64,000 nt of DNA, taken from the NCBI GenBank assembly GCA_029339505.1, contig JAQISU010000179.1:12058501-12122500 (forward strand). The letters run 5' to 3'. The translations under genes were made by a program, and so were the position numbers. The notes under the pieces are model-generated. The model had not been told where the DNA came from. It did not search any database and saw nothing but the letters and a program-made list of their open reading frames with translations. Positions 13,215 to 26,582 of the stretch are shown here, piece by piece; the first letter of the stretch is position 1, and each line of letters opens with the position of its first letter. The DNA is from Unio delphinus. Taxonomy: Eukaryota; Mollusca; Bivalvia; Unionida; Unionidae.

Positions 13215-13818
13215 CATCCAAATAAACATTGAACTTAATATGTATCTGCTTTGTTTCAGCTGGATGCATCTGTATATTGACGCGCCTCTCTTGTGTTCAC
13301 GAATATTTCATAAAAGAACGAGTAAAGCATTTCCGTTGCTGTCAAATTGCTGTATTTCAAGAGGAGATTCAATAGATTTATTTGTGGTAGAAAAATTGTT
13401 AATTGTACGCTGTCAATGTGCATATTAGTTTGATACCATATTTGTGTCAGAGTTAACATAGTATACAGAAAGGTCCTATGTTAGCCAATATTTAAACAGT
13501 CGTACGAGATTTACTTTTGTAGGAAATCGTTTATGAAGGGCGATGAGATAAGGGGTGGGGGAGGAGTTCTTTTTATTCGTAATTTTAATGATGATACCAT
13601 TAATTCGAATGAACTAGTTCTGCAAACTTCTTGGTTTTCCATGAGCGATATTTCAGAATCAGCAGCACAGATATATATTAACTGGGCCAAGAAAAATCTT
13701 TATGAATTTAAATTAACCGAAGACTACATTAAATTAATGAAACTGATGACTTTATAAACCATGATAACTGATGACTTTATTAAGTGAATGAAACATGTGA
13801 CTTTTTAGAGTTAAAGGC

Positions 13819-13821
<3 letters not shown>

Positions 13822-13874
<53 letters not shown>
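13822..13874. repeat. (GA)n microsatellite
   Basis: This is a GA dinucleotide run followed by a short TG tract. Confidence 0.96.
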
Positions 13875-13877
<3 letters not shown>

Positions 13878-13884
13878 GTGTGTG

Positions 13885-14140
13885 TGATTTAATATCGCTA
13901 CGATGTCTGAAGTGTGACCGTTGTTACCAATGAGTAGCACTGAGGCATCGTACCGCAGACGTGTAGCACGATGTCCCGCCCAGTCAAATTTGTCTGACAC
14001 CATGCCGACCAGTCATAACACTAACCTCTTAATGCTGAGTGCCTAGCGAGTCAGCTGTTAGTACCATTGTTTATCAAACTTTGGTATTACTAAGCATGGG
14101 TTGGAACCCGCATCCGATGCGGACGCTTCGACCACTGGGT
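13885..14140 (-). mobile_element. SINE family 2 copy
   Basis: This copy is in reverse orientation relative to the 11.8-kb copy. ATCGCTACGATGTCTG at the left corresponds to the 3' body. The tRNA-like head (GTTGGAACCCGCATCC region) lies at the right end. Confidence 0.78.
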
Positions 14141-14414
14141 CATTCTTAGTATGTAAAATACCATTAATAGTGCTTCTAGCACGAATGCTAATATCGTTAG
14201 TGTCGCTATTAATACCTTTCATATATCTCTGTCCACATCAAACTGTATTCAAAGTTTCTTCTTACATATCTATGGCATGGAGGCTATACGGCACTTTTGT
14301 GTCGATGATGTGGGTCAGGCTACTATTATATCAGGACGTCTGTGTTGTAATCTGTAGTCATTATGGATGGTGAAATCCCAAAAGATATTTGTCCTGATTG
14401 GTTTTGTTTATTTT

Positions 14415-17015
14415 TGAACTATTGCAATCATCTTCTATGCAATCATTTGCTATGCAAGTATCTTCTATGCCATCATCTTTTATGCATTCATTTTCTATGC
14501 AAACATCTTCTATGCAATTATCTTCTATGCAATCATCTTCTATACAAGCATCTTCTATGCAATCATTTGCTATGCAAGCATCTTCTATGCCATCATCTTC
14601 TATGCAAGCATCTTCAATGTAATCATCTTCTATGCAATTATCTTCTACACAAGCATCTTCTATGCAATCATCTTCTATACAATCATCTTCTATGCAATCA
14701 TTTGCTATGCAAGCATCTTCTATGCAAACATCTTCTATACGAACATCTTCTATGCAATCATCTTCTATGCAATCATCTTCTATGCAATCATCTTCTATAC
14801 AATCATCTTCTATGCAATCATTTATGCAAACATCTTCTATACAATCATCTTCTATGCAATCATTTATGCAAACATCTTCTATACAAGCATCTTCTATGCA
14901 ATCGTTTGCTATGCAATCATCTTCTATGCAAACATCTTCTATACAAGCATCTTCTTTGCAAACATCTACTATGCAATCATCTTCTATGCAATTATTTTCT
15001 ATGCAAACATCTTCTATGCAATTCTTTTCTATGCAATAAACTTCTATGCCATCATCTTCTATCCAATCATCATCAATGCAATCATCATCTATGCAAACAT
15101 CTTCTATGCAATTCTTTTCTATGCAAACATCTTCTATGCAATTCTTTTCTATTCAATTATCTTCTATACAATCATCTCCTATGCAATCATCTTCTATGCA
15201 AACATCTTCTATGCAATTATTTTCTATGAAAACATCTTCTATGCAATCATCTTCTATACCAGCATCTTCTATGCAATATTTTCCATGCAATCATCTTCTA
15301 TACAAGCATCTTCTATGCAATCATCTTCAATGCAATCATCTTCTATGCAATCATCTTCTATGCAATCATCTTCAATGCAATCATTTGCTATGCAAGCATC
15401 TTCTATGCAAACATCTTCAATACACGCATCTTCTATGCAATCATCTTCTATGCAATCATATTCGATGCAATCATTTGCAATGCAATCATCTTCTATGCAA
15501 TCATCTTGTATACAAGCATCTTCTATGCAATCATCTTCTATGCAAACATCTTCTATGCAATTATTTTCTATGAAAACATCTTCTATGCAATCATCTTCTA
15601 TACCAGCATCTTCTATGCAATATTTTCCATGCAATCATCTTCTATACAAGCATCTTCTATGCAATCATCTTCAATGCAATCATCTTCTATGCAATCATCT
15701 TCTATGCAATCATCTTGTATACAATCATCTTCTATGCAATCATCTTCTATGCAATCATCTTAAATGCAATCATCTTGTATACAAGCATCTTCTATGCAAA
15801 TATATTCTATGAAATCATCTTCTATACAAGCATCTGCTGTGCAATCATCTTCTATGCAATCATCTTGTATACAATGATCTTCTATGCAATCATCTTCTAT
15901 GCAATCATCTTGTATACATGCATCTTCTATGCAATCATTTGCTATGCAAGCATCTTCCATACAATCATCTTCTATGCAAATCATTTGCTATGCAAACATC
16001 TTCTATGCAATTATTTTCTATGAAATCATCTTTTATACGAGCACCTTCTATACAAGCATCTTCTATGCAATCATCTTCTATGCAATCATTTGCTATGCAA
16101 ACATCTTCTATGCAATTATTTTCTATGAAATCATCTTTTATACGAGCACCTTCTATACAAGCATCTTCTATGCAATCATCTTCTATGCAAATATCTTCTT
16201 TGAAATCATCTTCTATACAAGCATCTTCTATGCAATCATCTTCTATGCAAATATCTTCTATGAAATCATCTTCTATACAAGCATCTGCTGTGCAATCATC
16301 TTCTATGCAATCATCTTGTATACAATCATCTTCTATGCAATCATCTTCAATGCAATCATCTTCTATGCAATCATCTTCTATGCAATCATCTTATATGCAA
16401 TCATTTGCTATGCAAGCATCTTCTATGCAAACATCTTCAATACACGCATCTTCTATGCAATCATCTTCTATGCAATCATATTCGATGCAATCATTTGCAA
16501 TGCAATCATCTTCTATGCAATCATCTTGTATACAATCATCTTCTATGCAATCATCTTCTATGCAATCATCTTGTATACAATCATCTTCTATGCAATCATC
16601 TTCTATGCAATCATCTTAAATGCAATCATCTTGTATACAAGCATCTTCTATGCAAATATCTTCTATGAAATCATCTTCTATACAAGCATCTGCTGTGCAA
16701 TCATCTTCTATGCAATCATCTTGTATACAATCATCTTCTATGCAATCATCTTCTATGCAATCATCTTGTATACATGCATCTTCTATGCAATCATTTGCTA
16801 TGCAAGCATCTTCCATACAATCATCTTCTATGCAAATCATTTGCTATGCAAACATCTTTTATGCAATTATTTTCTATGAAATCATCTTTTATACGAGCAC
16901 CTTCTATACAAGCATCTTCTGTGCAATCATCTTCTATGCAATCATTTGCTATGCAAACATCTTCTATGCAATTATTTTCTATGAAATCATCTTTTATACG
17001 AGCACCTTCTATTCT
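14415..17015. repeat. 2.6-kb minisatellite of a 15-bp unit
   Basis: About 170 tandem copies of a 15-bp unit (TCTTCTATGCAATCA and variants) form the array. Because the unit is a multiple of 3, most frames stay open. One frame reads Met-Gln-Ser-Ser-Ser, others read Cys-Asn-His-Leu-Leu or Tyr-Ala-Ile-Ile-Phe, and the complement is rich in Ile-Glu-Asp. Higher-order duplications are obvious, for example about 15.78-16.02 kb resembling 16.62-16.88 kb. I treat it as a satellite. No promoter, signal peptide or flanking exon was found. Confidence 0.95.
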
Positions 17016-19145
17016 GCTGCGCTAATGGTTCTTACTGTTATTGTTACTTTTCCTTCTTTTGTTAAATGTGGACCCGAGTGTTTCTGTAAAGTAACAATGC
17101 AATCTCTCTCGCTCCAGTTCATTTCACTAACCCAAATAATACATGATCACACTGAAAATAACATTGTCAGCAGTTTAGTGAACATAATCATGCGTTAAAC
17201 ATACTCAAGAAGAACTTGTTTGCAAGTCATAAAATTATTTAAGCATGATGATAAAGTCAAATCAGATGCCAGGATGATCGGCGCCTACTGCATTTTCCTA
17301 TTGAATATTTTATGCTACAATTGAAACAGTGGCACTTGATTTCTGCAAGGTCTTATCAAGTAAAACCCGAAGCATTGGGATCACAAAGTATACGAGATAA
17401 AAGTGATAAACGCTGCGTCATCACTCTATTGCTGACAGTGATGTTAATGTATTATACTTAATATTATTGAAGATCAAATTCTCTCGATCTGTGGGATGCA
17501 TATTTTAGCGTCATTGATGATGAATTTTTAATTCTGACTTGCATTGAAGAAGCAAATAAAAATCCTGAAATGTTTCCTTTCCTTCGCTACAACGATAAAT
17601 TACTTTTGTCGATGCTTTGAACACTAGCAGTGTACATCCGGTAGCAATGACATCGAAAAAATGGGACTATTTCAAAACGTGTTGATTGATGTAGTAGTTA
17701 CTGTTACTAGGCAACTAACTTGTTACTTTGAACAGCTCACTTGCAGTCAAGTATTATAGTTCAATTGCAATTTATAACGGTTTCCAAGAACAATGGAATA
17801 CGTTTAGCAGAGCCTAAATAAAGTATAAATGTAATTCATATTAATGAATTAATTAACCTATTTATTCAGATATTTCTCAGTGAAAGTGACATATTTTCTG
17901 ATTATGTATATAACTATTACGTAGGTAAATCGTTTAGGAACAAAGGATATAGAACGACAGCTCTTGTATTGTTAAATTACATGCAGTAATGTTATTGTCT
18001 CAAACTATGGTGACGAAGTATATCCCATCGATACTACAACGCCTAATATCCGCTACGAAGAAGACGTGTAACTGCTTGACTTCCGTAGAAAACAGAAAAT
18101 GTAGAAAAACAAACTATTGCATGCTGAGACTGCTGGAGTATCTTGATTGAAGCACACTAATAGATTATCCTTTAAACGTCACTGACCAAGTGTCTCACAT
18201 ATTCGCTTGCATTACCGTTTACTTTATACTATTTACAAGCTAGGTACTTACTTAGTAACAGGTTTTTAATGTTCTCCAGGTTGGATGTTCGCTCGGATTT
18301 TGGATTAATGTTTCGCGGACCGTGCTTCTTCCGCTGGCCAGTATCGTATGTATTGGTCAGTACCCACACTGATCCCAACCCATTGCAATCTGTATGAAAT
18401 AATCATCAATTTCCTCCTAAGAAACAAGCAATATAAAATGGATGTAAACGTGTTAAAATTGTGAATCTGACTCATATGATAATGAAAAACGTATATACTT
18501 GTTTTAAACGAACAACTGTTATTTTCAATCCGGGTGAACATAAATGCTTGAAAACATATTTTCATACCAGCATCATGAAAATAAGAATTAGATAAATGAT
18601 ATCACTTAAAACGGGACAACAATTTATCCTGAAGAATTTTAATTAGACTGATTCACATTTCTTAAATTTACTTAAAATATGGAATTTACACTTTTGTCCA
18701 AAATGTCCTATTAGGATCTTAAAGAGTTGTGGACTGATTACATGGATACGTTTGTTCCGGAAAGATAGAAAGGTCCTAAATATCAGGACCTATGTGGTAA
18801 TACGGTTTTACAAAAAAGTTACACAAAGTTTTAGATATAAAGACGAATAAAACGTTGAAGTCAGTAAAAAAGACTTCGATGGACTTGTGTGAGTCCTTGA
18901 ACTCTTTCAGCTGTTACGTCAAACGATCAGCTCAGCTAATTGTATGAAACCCAATCATTCTATTGAAATACTGCAACGGAAATGGATATTACATTTCTCA
19001 TTTTTAAAAATAATAATAAAAATAATAAACAATGCAGTTCAAATCAAAGTTAAAATTCTAGGAATAAACCCGAATCAATATGTGTAATATTTATTCCATT
19101 TATTAAAACGCTTTACACATCGCTTCAAACCGACTTACGGTAACA
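17016..19145. other. non-coding, no clear feature
   Basis: This is AT-rich sequence without sustained reading frames, tandem repeats or recognisable mobile DNA. Confidence 0.5.
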
Positions 19146-19149
19146 TTAA

Positions 19150-19435
19150 CAATGAGAGCGTCCGGCTCTTATGCGAGAGGTTGCGGGTTCGAACCCACGC
19201 CTAGTGTTACCAAAGACTTATAACAATGACGCTCAGCATCAAGAGGTTAGTTTGGGGATTGGTCGGTCTAGTGTCAGGATAATGTGACTGTGTGGATCAT
19301 GATACTACATGTCTGCGGCATACTGTCCAATGCTAGACATCACTTTAAATTGTCACAGTACAGACATCTTAGCGATATATGACTGAAAATGTCAAAGCTT
19401 CGTTAATACTATAAATCACACACATCTACATACAC
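19150..19435 (+). mobile_element. SINE family 2 copy
   Basis: A box-B-like GGTTGCGGGTTCGAACCC is followed by the family body (AGGATAATGTGACTGTGTGG, CATGTCTGCGGCAT) and ends in a short CA-rich tail. Confidence 0.8.
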
Positions 19436-20174
19436 ACACGAAAGGCTGAAACCACGATTTAATTTGCCAATAGAGCAACGTGCCAAACACAATGGTTCAA
19501 GAGATGTAACCAGTGTATGTTCGGTTGATTTCATCTGGACTAATGATATGTCAAATGGGCATCATTCAACACCGTGTAAAGAACATTATAAGCTTCTGAG
19601 TGACAGCGATTAATTAAATCCCTCTATTATAACAGATACAACCAGAAGCAAATTCGTATTATCCTCTCTGACTCTTATCAGCTGAAAGGTTTGCTCCTAT
19701 CTCTATAGAATAAAGAAGCATTGCAAAACTGCATTTAATATAATCGTTTTACCTGAAAAAATCTAAAATCATTAATTTAATTTGTTTGTGGGTGTTGGGA
19801 AGAGGATAAGTGCATGTCAGAATGGTCAGGAAACTTGACAACGAATTAGAATACACTTGTGGTTATTCGAAGCTCAAATTCCATTTTAACTTAGAACGAC
19901 TTATCTAACTCTACAATGCTTATAAATTATTTTACGTATGTCTAATATTCACACTGGTGTTTCTGTAGATATAATTTGGATCAAGATTCACACCTTGAAT
20001 ATGTTTTGGACACTGATATCAAACTCAACACGTTTGCACATTACTATTAATTTCAACCCATTAATAGTTTCTACTTTGTTCATGAAATGGCTATTTCCCT
20101 ACAAAACATTTCACTATAGTCCAATAGTGACTTTGCTAATCTACGGTTTTCTGATCATGTATATTATGTTGCTT

Positions 20175-20510
20175 TGATTTCATGTATCTTATTTTAATCG
20201 GAGTTCATGTATCTTATATTATCATTAATTCATGAATCTTGTGTTCACTTGATGTCATGTATCTAATATTGACGTGGGTTAATGCATCTTATGTTGACTT
20301 AGTTTTATGTATATTGCATTGGCCTAAGTTTATTTATTGAGTTGAATTCATGTATCTTGTATTGACTTGAGTTCATGTATCTTGTATTGACCTGAGTTCA
20401 TGTATCTTGTATTGACCTGAGTTTATTTATCTTGAATTTACTTGTTTTCTTGTATCGTGTGTTGACTTCATTTCACCTATCTTGTACTGACCCGATGTCT
20501 TGTATGTGTT
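20175..20510. repeat. degenerate tandem repeat, about 26 bp
   Basis: TTCATGTATCTTGTATTGAC and variants recur at about 26-bp spacing, with strong divergence at both ends. Confidence 0.8.
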
Positions 20511-20589
20511 TACTTTACTCTTGCTTATTTTATCTGAAATGGGTCATTTACTTTTCAGTGCAAAATGTACGATGATGGTCATATCTCCA

Positions 20590-20925
20590 CAATAAATCGT
20601 ATTTAGATGACGGCATTGGTCCCACGGAAGTCGTATTTAGATGATGGCATTGGTCCCACGGATGATGGCATTGGTCCCACGGAAGTCGTATTTAGATGAC
20701 GGCATTGGTCCCACGGAAGTCGTATTTAGATGATGGCATTGGTCCCACGGATGATGGCATTGGTCCCACGGAAGTCGTATTTAGATGACGGCATTGGTCC
20801 CACGGAAGTCGTATTTAGATGACGGCATTGGTCCCACGGAAGTCGTATTTAGATGACGGCATTGGTCCCACAGGACGTAGTATTTAACTGATGGCATTGG
20901 TTCCGCCAGATGTCGTATTAAGATG
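20590..20925. repeat. 34-bp minisatellite
   Basis: The unit contains GATGGCATTGGTCCCACGGA followed by AGTCGTATTTA. Some units carry an extra partial copy of GATGGCATTGGTCCCACG, giving a compound 34/57-bp structure. Confidence 0.92.
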
Positions 20926-23860
20926 ATAACATCGTTTCCACATGAAGTCAAAGAAAGATCTTGCTTGTTGCAAGATACGTGATTTGATCCCGGAGGAAAA
21001 TTGTCAAGCGAAATAGAAATGTATTTTTTTTAATAAGTGTATACCCCGTCACATACTGTATGGAAGTGCGCATGTGGCAAGAAAATCCTGGTCTTTACAA
21101 ATTTGTTTGTAATTCGCGTACTTATTGAAGACAGTTATGTTAACCTCCTTTATGACAAAATTTAACATGCCAAATAAACGACAGATCACATGGAGAATAT
21201 AGATTTTCAATTCATTTAAAATTACTACCGTATTTCATTTGAAATGTATCTTCTCAAAGGATATACATTAAAATCACAGTGTATTGAACGATAGCGAAAT
21301 TTCGCAATCGTTTCCCCGGCGTTTGGAAATTTTAGCTGAATTTGTTCTAAACGTAGAAACATATTTAATTACAAACACTGGCTCGTTCATGATTTCCTTA
21401 ATAAACTTAATCGATAAGCATTAGCTAGTAATTACCAATGGAAAAAATTCATAAATAACCAAACATGGAAACAATTTTAAAATTCGTATAAAAAACCAAT
21501 CTTAATTACTTGCTGTTTAGTTTTGAAATTGGAAATTACTTTGCTCCATCAGCTGGATATGATCCTCTTCAGGTAGATGGCGATGACTCTTATTTTCATT
21601 TTTAGTAGAATTATTTCCAAATGGAAAAAAAAGGACAAACCTATGAAAAAGTGTTTTAGCAAAATATGGTCAACATTTACATTATGAAACTATTGTCTTT
21701 TGTATTAGTGTATTAGTCTACGTCACAAATTCTAACCAGACTCCGAACATTGCAAAAGAATTACAAACTTACTAATTAATTTTCTACTTAGACATTAGCA
21801 TGCAGAACCTTAATTAATACTCTCTACATTTATAAAATCGATAAATATTTTTTGATTATCTAAGCATTGCAATATGCGTTATGAATTATTCGCCATACCC
21901 TGTTATGCTCAGGAGACTTACCATACAGATTGATGGGAACATAATTCAAGGGAGATACTTGTCTTTCTATTGTAATCCATTCAAGACCATTTTTGATGGT
22001 TGTATGGAACTAAGCTTCAAAGACGTTCGGGTCAAAATCTATATTTCATGAAACGATTTGTTTTGAAATAAATTCATTCTTTTCAAAGGACTTGGTCTTG
22101 TACGCATTTAGGTATTTAGGTATTTTTTTCAAGCCTCCTGACGTAGGTGAAAATTCCAGGGAAAATGAAATATAGAACACATCGTCTAATGTCTGGATGG
22201 TCGTGACGAGCTGGAGTACAATATCGAATTCTCAACCTAGTTCAGGTTGGTTGCTGTGATATATACTTGGACGAAACACGTTTCTAACTACCCAATACCA
22301 ACTAACTCAGGACCACCGGGCAAAATACCTTAAGGCGGATTTATCTTAACCACAGAAGAAATGCTGTTTTGGGTCTCTAATGCACTCAAATCATATAATG
22401 TCCGCGTTGTCAGAACCCACTCAAACCAACATGTTGTTGCGCATTTCGGACACACACAAAGAAACTAGTATACAAACTGTGGGCGGTGAACCTAGACATA
22501 TATACATGCTTCGGAAATACACAGATAGATGAGCCTCGAGGAGTCGATCAGTAGTTTGGTATATTAGGGTCTGAGTAGGAAAAGAGTACGGCTGGCTGGC
22601 AGGAAATCCGGACGTATTCAAGTCAAGACATAATATTGTTCACATGGGACAAGTTTACCGTCGAGATAATAAATTCTGGGAAAGACATCAAGTCTCATGA
22701 AGTAGTTAGGTCTTTCGAAGCAGGAGACAGAGGTCCTGATATGACTCTGAATATATGGTATATAGAATGAGAATTGAAACGTTTTAGTTTGATTTGAGAA
22801 TTTTGATTTGTTTTTACAAATCTACAGAGTGTTGCCCTTCCTAGAACAAAGCCTTCCAATGATAGCTACTGAATCCTAAACACACTATATTCATACATAA
22901 ATGAAAATGAGATCATAATTCGCGCTATTTCCATGATCGGTTCTATTGTGAATTTGGGGTTTTCTTTTTTCCATTGCAGGCTATCATCCTCTTCTGCTTG
23001 TATAAATCAGGAAGTTAACTTTCCGCCCCCCCCCCCCCCCCAATTGCATGTGCTGTAAAATTTATGTAATCTATATACGAACATTAACAAGCCCGCCATG
23101 ATTTGCGAGCGTTAGACGTTTTGTGCCCTCACCCACCCACCGTGAAAAAATGAAATGTCCCCAGTAGCAATACACATCAGCAGTCGACGCAAATGTATAT
23201 TTTTTAAAGCGAAGATGAAGAAATTAACAAAGTATGAATTTTACGTGTTTTGAAGGTTACTAATGTTTTAATGTGTTATGGACGCTACCAATTTAGAACA
23301 TGGTTTAAAAATGTCCAAACATTTTAACTGACAGTTAGCACTTCATTCAAACAATTGGATGGGATGGGATTAGCTTTTCACTCTGTTGGCAGTTTTTCCT
23401 GTGATCATTGCTCATTTCACAAAAAAAGCCGAAATTCGAAAAGTACAAAATAAAGCCTACAAAATTAGTGATAATATTAAAGTCTTAATTTGATTCAAAT
23501 AAATAGACCGAAGCCAGGCTAGAGATTATTCTAAATTAGTGATCAACTGAGTCGGTTGTTGCCTACATAACTGCACTGTAGGCTTCTGCCTTTTTTTATT
23601 TTTTTGATTCCTTGTGCAAGAGAACTCGGGACGAGCACAATTAAAAATTTCAACATGGAAACCAATTTTGGTTCTGAGGGTGAATTATTCAAGTTTCGGT
23701 TTTAAAAACAAAACAAAAAAGATCATGCAGCGTTGGTTAAGAATCTGAAACCATACGTATATGTTTAAACTGACTTCCTATGATATTTGCTTGAGAATAA
23801 CGTTTTCTTACAAAAATGAAAAGTGCAATACTACTCTTTTCAGAGTGTTTGTGATGATAT
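20926..23860. other. non-coding, no clear feature
   Basis: No gene is supported. A poly-C run lies at about 23,023-23,040. Otherwise this is unremarkable AT-rich sequence. Confidence 0.5.
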
Positions 23861-23869
23861 AATCATAGC

Positions 23870-24087
23870 CAATAACATAGCATAGCATAACATAACATAA
23901 CATAACATAACATAACATAACATAATATAACATAACGTAACTAACGTAACGTAATGTAACGTAACGTAGCGTAACAACATAGCATAGCATAACATAACAT
24001 AACATAACATAACATAACATAACATAACATAACATAACATTACATAACATAACATAACATAACATAACATAACATAACATAACATAA
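23870..24087. repeat. CATAA pentamer array, left of transposon
   Basis: (CATAA)n runs include a distinctive island of CGTAA/TGTAA variants (about 23,920-23,975). The same variant island recurs right of the transposon at about 26,470-26,520, so part of the array is present on both sides of the insertion. Confidence 0.95.
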
Positions 24088-26467
24088 CACTGGACAACAA
24101 ATTTTTACAAAAGTCATGTTACTGAAATAAAATTAGTCAATTCTTATCAATTTTTATGTGATGAACACGAATATGACAGTCAAATTGCAAAATTGGCTCT
24201 AGTTTTTTTTTGTAATCTGCAAGAAATTAATGTTTACATAACGAAATGCATTCCAATAGTAAAAGGTCAACTGTAATAGCCTACCTATAAAAAATCAAGT
24301 CATTGACTACATCTTAGGTTTCTTCGCCTGTCTCTTGTACAGCTGTATCTCTGAGGAGTGTCCAGCAGTAGTCAGCCAGCAATGAAGTGGACCATTTTCC
24401 TTGGTATCTTTGTTCCATTGTTGCGATATCTTGATGAAAACGTTCGCCGTGTTCATCACTAACAATACCACAGTTGCTAGGAAAGAAATCCAAATGGGAA
24501 TGAAGGAAGTGAATCTTTAGAGACATATTGCAGCCAAGTTTCTTATACTTCATCAACATGTCTTCTACTAGTTCCTTATAGTTTTCTGCCCTAACATTTC
24601 CGAGGAAGTTTGTAGAAACTAGGCGAAAAGCATTCCATGCTTGTTTCGCGTCACCTTCCAGCAAGTTGTTGAACCGGTCATCTTTGAAAAGCTCTCGAAT
24701 CTGAGGACCCACAAAAACTCCTTCTTTAATCTTTGCTTCGCTGAGTCGAGGGAATTTTTCATGCTAGTAAAGTCCGGTCAATGGCTTTCACGAAGTTCTT
24801 CATCAAACCTAGTTTGATGTGAAGGGGTGGTAGCAAGATTTTCTGAGCCTCAACCAGAGCTGGGTGTTGGATATTCTTCTCTCCAATGGCTACATTCTGC
24901 TTGTGAGACCATTCCATCCTCATGTAGTGCATTTCCCTTGCTCGGCTATCCCACTCGCATAAGAAACACATGTATTTTGTATATCCTTGCTGCAGTCCCA
25001 TTAAAAGGGCAACTACCTTCAAATCACCACAGAGGTGCCAGCTGTACTTGTTATACTCAATGGAATTCAGTAGCTGCCTTAAGTTATCGTATGTCTCTTT
25101 CATGTGGACAGCATACGCTACTGGAATAGATGGAAGAATGTTTCCATTGTGCAAAAGCACAGCCTTGAGACTCAGTTTCGAAGAGTACACAAATAGTCTC
25201 CATTCTTGTGGGTCATGAGTGATTTTTAAAGCATTCATGAGGCCCTCAATATCGGAACAGAATATCAGATTACTTTCCTTTCTGAAGAAAGGCTCCAATT
25301 GCTGGTGGCGCTTTCGATATGCAGTAATTGTGACATCTTCTTCTAGAAGATTCCATTGTTGGAGTCTTGATCCTAGCAATTCTGCCTTGTTCTTTGATAA
25401 GTCCAAATCACGAATCAGGTCATTTAGTTCTTCCTGTGTTATTCTGTGTGGGGTTGATGATGCACCACAGTGAAAATCTGGATCACTGCATGCTGATGGA
25501 CCAGGAGAAGAACAGGTCGACTCACCTTTGTCTTCGTCAGATGAATCAAGAGAATATTCTGCTGGAGGTTCTGGAATAGGAAGTCCCTCACCATGTGGAA
25601 CTGGTCTCAATGCAGACGGAATGTTTGGGTAGACTATTCTCGACTTCTTTTGCTTCGTTATTCCGCCGGAAAGAGGAGGAACCAAGCAGAAGTAACAGTC
25701 ATTTAGGTGGTTGCTTGGCTCTCTCCACACCATTGGGACTGCAAACGGCATTGATGACCTTTTGCAATTCAACCACTGTGAAAGCTGTGTTGTACATGTA
25801 GCACAGCATATATGCGGAGCCCAAGGCTTGTCTTGGTCACCAACCTTGCATCCGAAGTAAAGATGATATGTCTTCTTCACTTGAGAATTGATACTTTTCT
25901 TCTGGTTGGCAAATGTCACTTCCCCACAAATATAGCAAAAATTGTCCGCGGTATTAACACACTTTCGAGGCATTACTGTTCTTTATTGTACGTAAATGGA
26001 TAAAATAATAAGTTTTATGTAACAGTAGCTTGAACTGTCTCGCACAACGTCTAAAATATTTTAAATGCTGAACCTATCTGATTGGGCTTTATATAGTACA
26101 CTGCTTACGTCAGCTTCAGCAGCCGCCTGGCATTAGTATAATAGGCCTACACATGTATAGTACACAGCTGACGTCAACTTACTTCAGCAGCCGCATGGCA
26201 TTAGTATTGCATTGCATCAGAAAATGATGCAATCAACTGTGGATGATGTGAGCATGGTGGTATTATGCAATGTTACATCATTATTCCGGATGTTGCTGCA
26301 GTCCTACTGGATAAATTTACACAGTGAAACGTAGAAAATGAAGTATATAAATATCTTCAAAACGAGAGCCAATAAAAAAAATTCACGGTTATATTCGTGT
26401 TCAGCACACCAAAATACTACAGATTAGGGCCTTTTCAAGTCAGTAATGATTTCACTGTTGACCAGTG
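24088..26467 (-). mobile_element. CACTG-ended DNA transposon (CMC-like)
   Basis: Both ends read CACTGG(A/T)CAACA inward and the flanks carry TAA on each side (24,085-24,087 and 26,468-26,470). Further inside, both ends share a diverged subterminal block around GAACACGAATAT and TTGGCTCT (24,160-24,210 and 26,360-26,407). CACT(A/G) ends with 2-4-bp duplications are characteristic of the CACTA/Mirage/Chapaev (CMC) group. The encoded protein fits that group. The element is 2.38 kb with a single broken transposase on the minus strand. Confidence 0.75.
24314..25973 (-). pseudogene. CMC-like DDE transposase, broken
   Basis: Two minus-strand frames make up one protein: 404 codons from the ATG at 25,973 to 24,759, then about 132 codons ending at 24,314. 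The N-terminus is cysteine-rich (CYICGE; HICCATC), as in a zinc-binding DNA-recognition domain. A linker rich in Ser, Asp and Glu follows, then a core with a possible first catalytic Asp (CGDLKVV), a C-x2-C insertion (CFLCEWD), an LPPLH motif and a possible catalytic Glu (SDEHGERFHQD). The order D, C2C, LH, E is what I expect of CMC transposases. The frames are separated by a frameshift plus a nonsense codon near 24,750, so this copy is probably dead unless an intron spans the gap. Family assignment is by motif only. Confidence 0.7.
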
Positions 26468-26582
26468 TAATATAACATAACGTAACTAACGTAACGTAAT
26501 GTAACGTAGCGTAGCGTAACAACATAACATAACATAACATAACATAACATAACATAACATAACATAACATAACATAACATGA
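26468..26582. repeat. CATAA pentamer array, right of transposon
   Basis: The array begins with a TAATATAACATAACG-type variant island that duplicates the one left of the transposon. Regular CATAA units follow. Confidence 0.93.

Noticed and set aside
14363..16879. Long open frames (up to 331 codons) at 14.4-16.9 kb on both strands
   Set aside because: They are translations of a 15-bp tandem repeat whose unit length is a multiple of 3. Several frames are open at once and no coding context flanks them.
23808..24100. MLCYV-repeat frames on the minus strand
   Set aside because: They are translations of the CATAA pentamer array.
24827..25801. Plus-strand frames of 60-100 codons across the transposase
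   Set aside because: They are shadows of the minus-strand transposase, which has conserved motifs.
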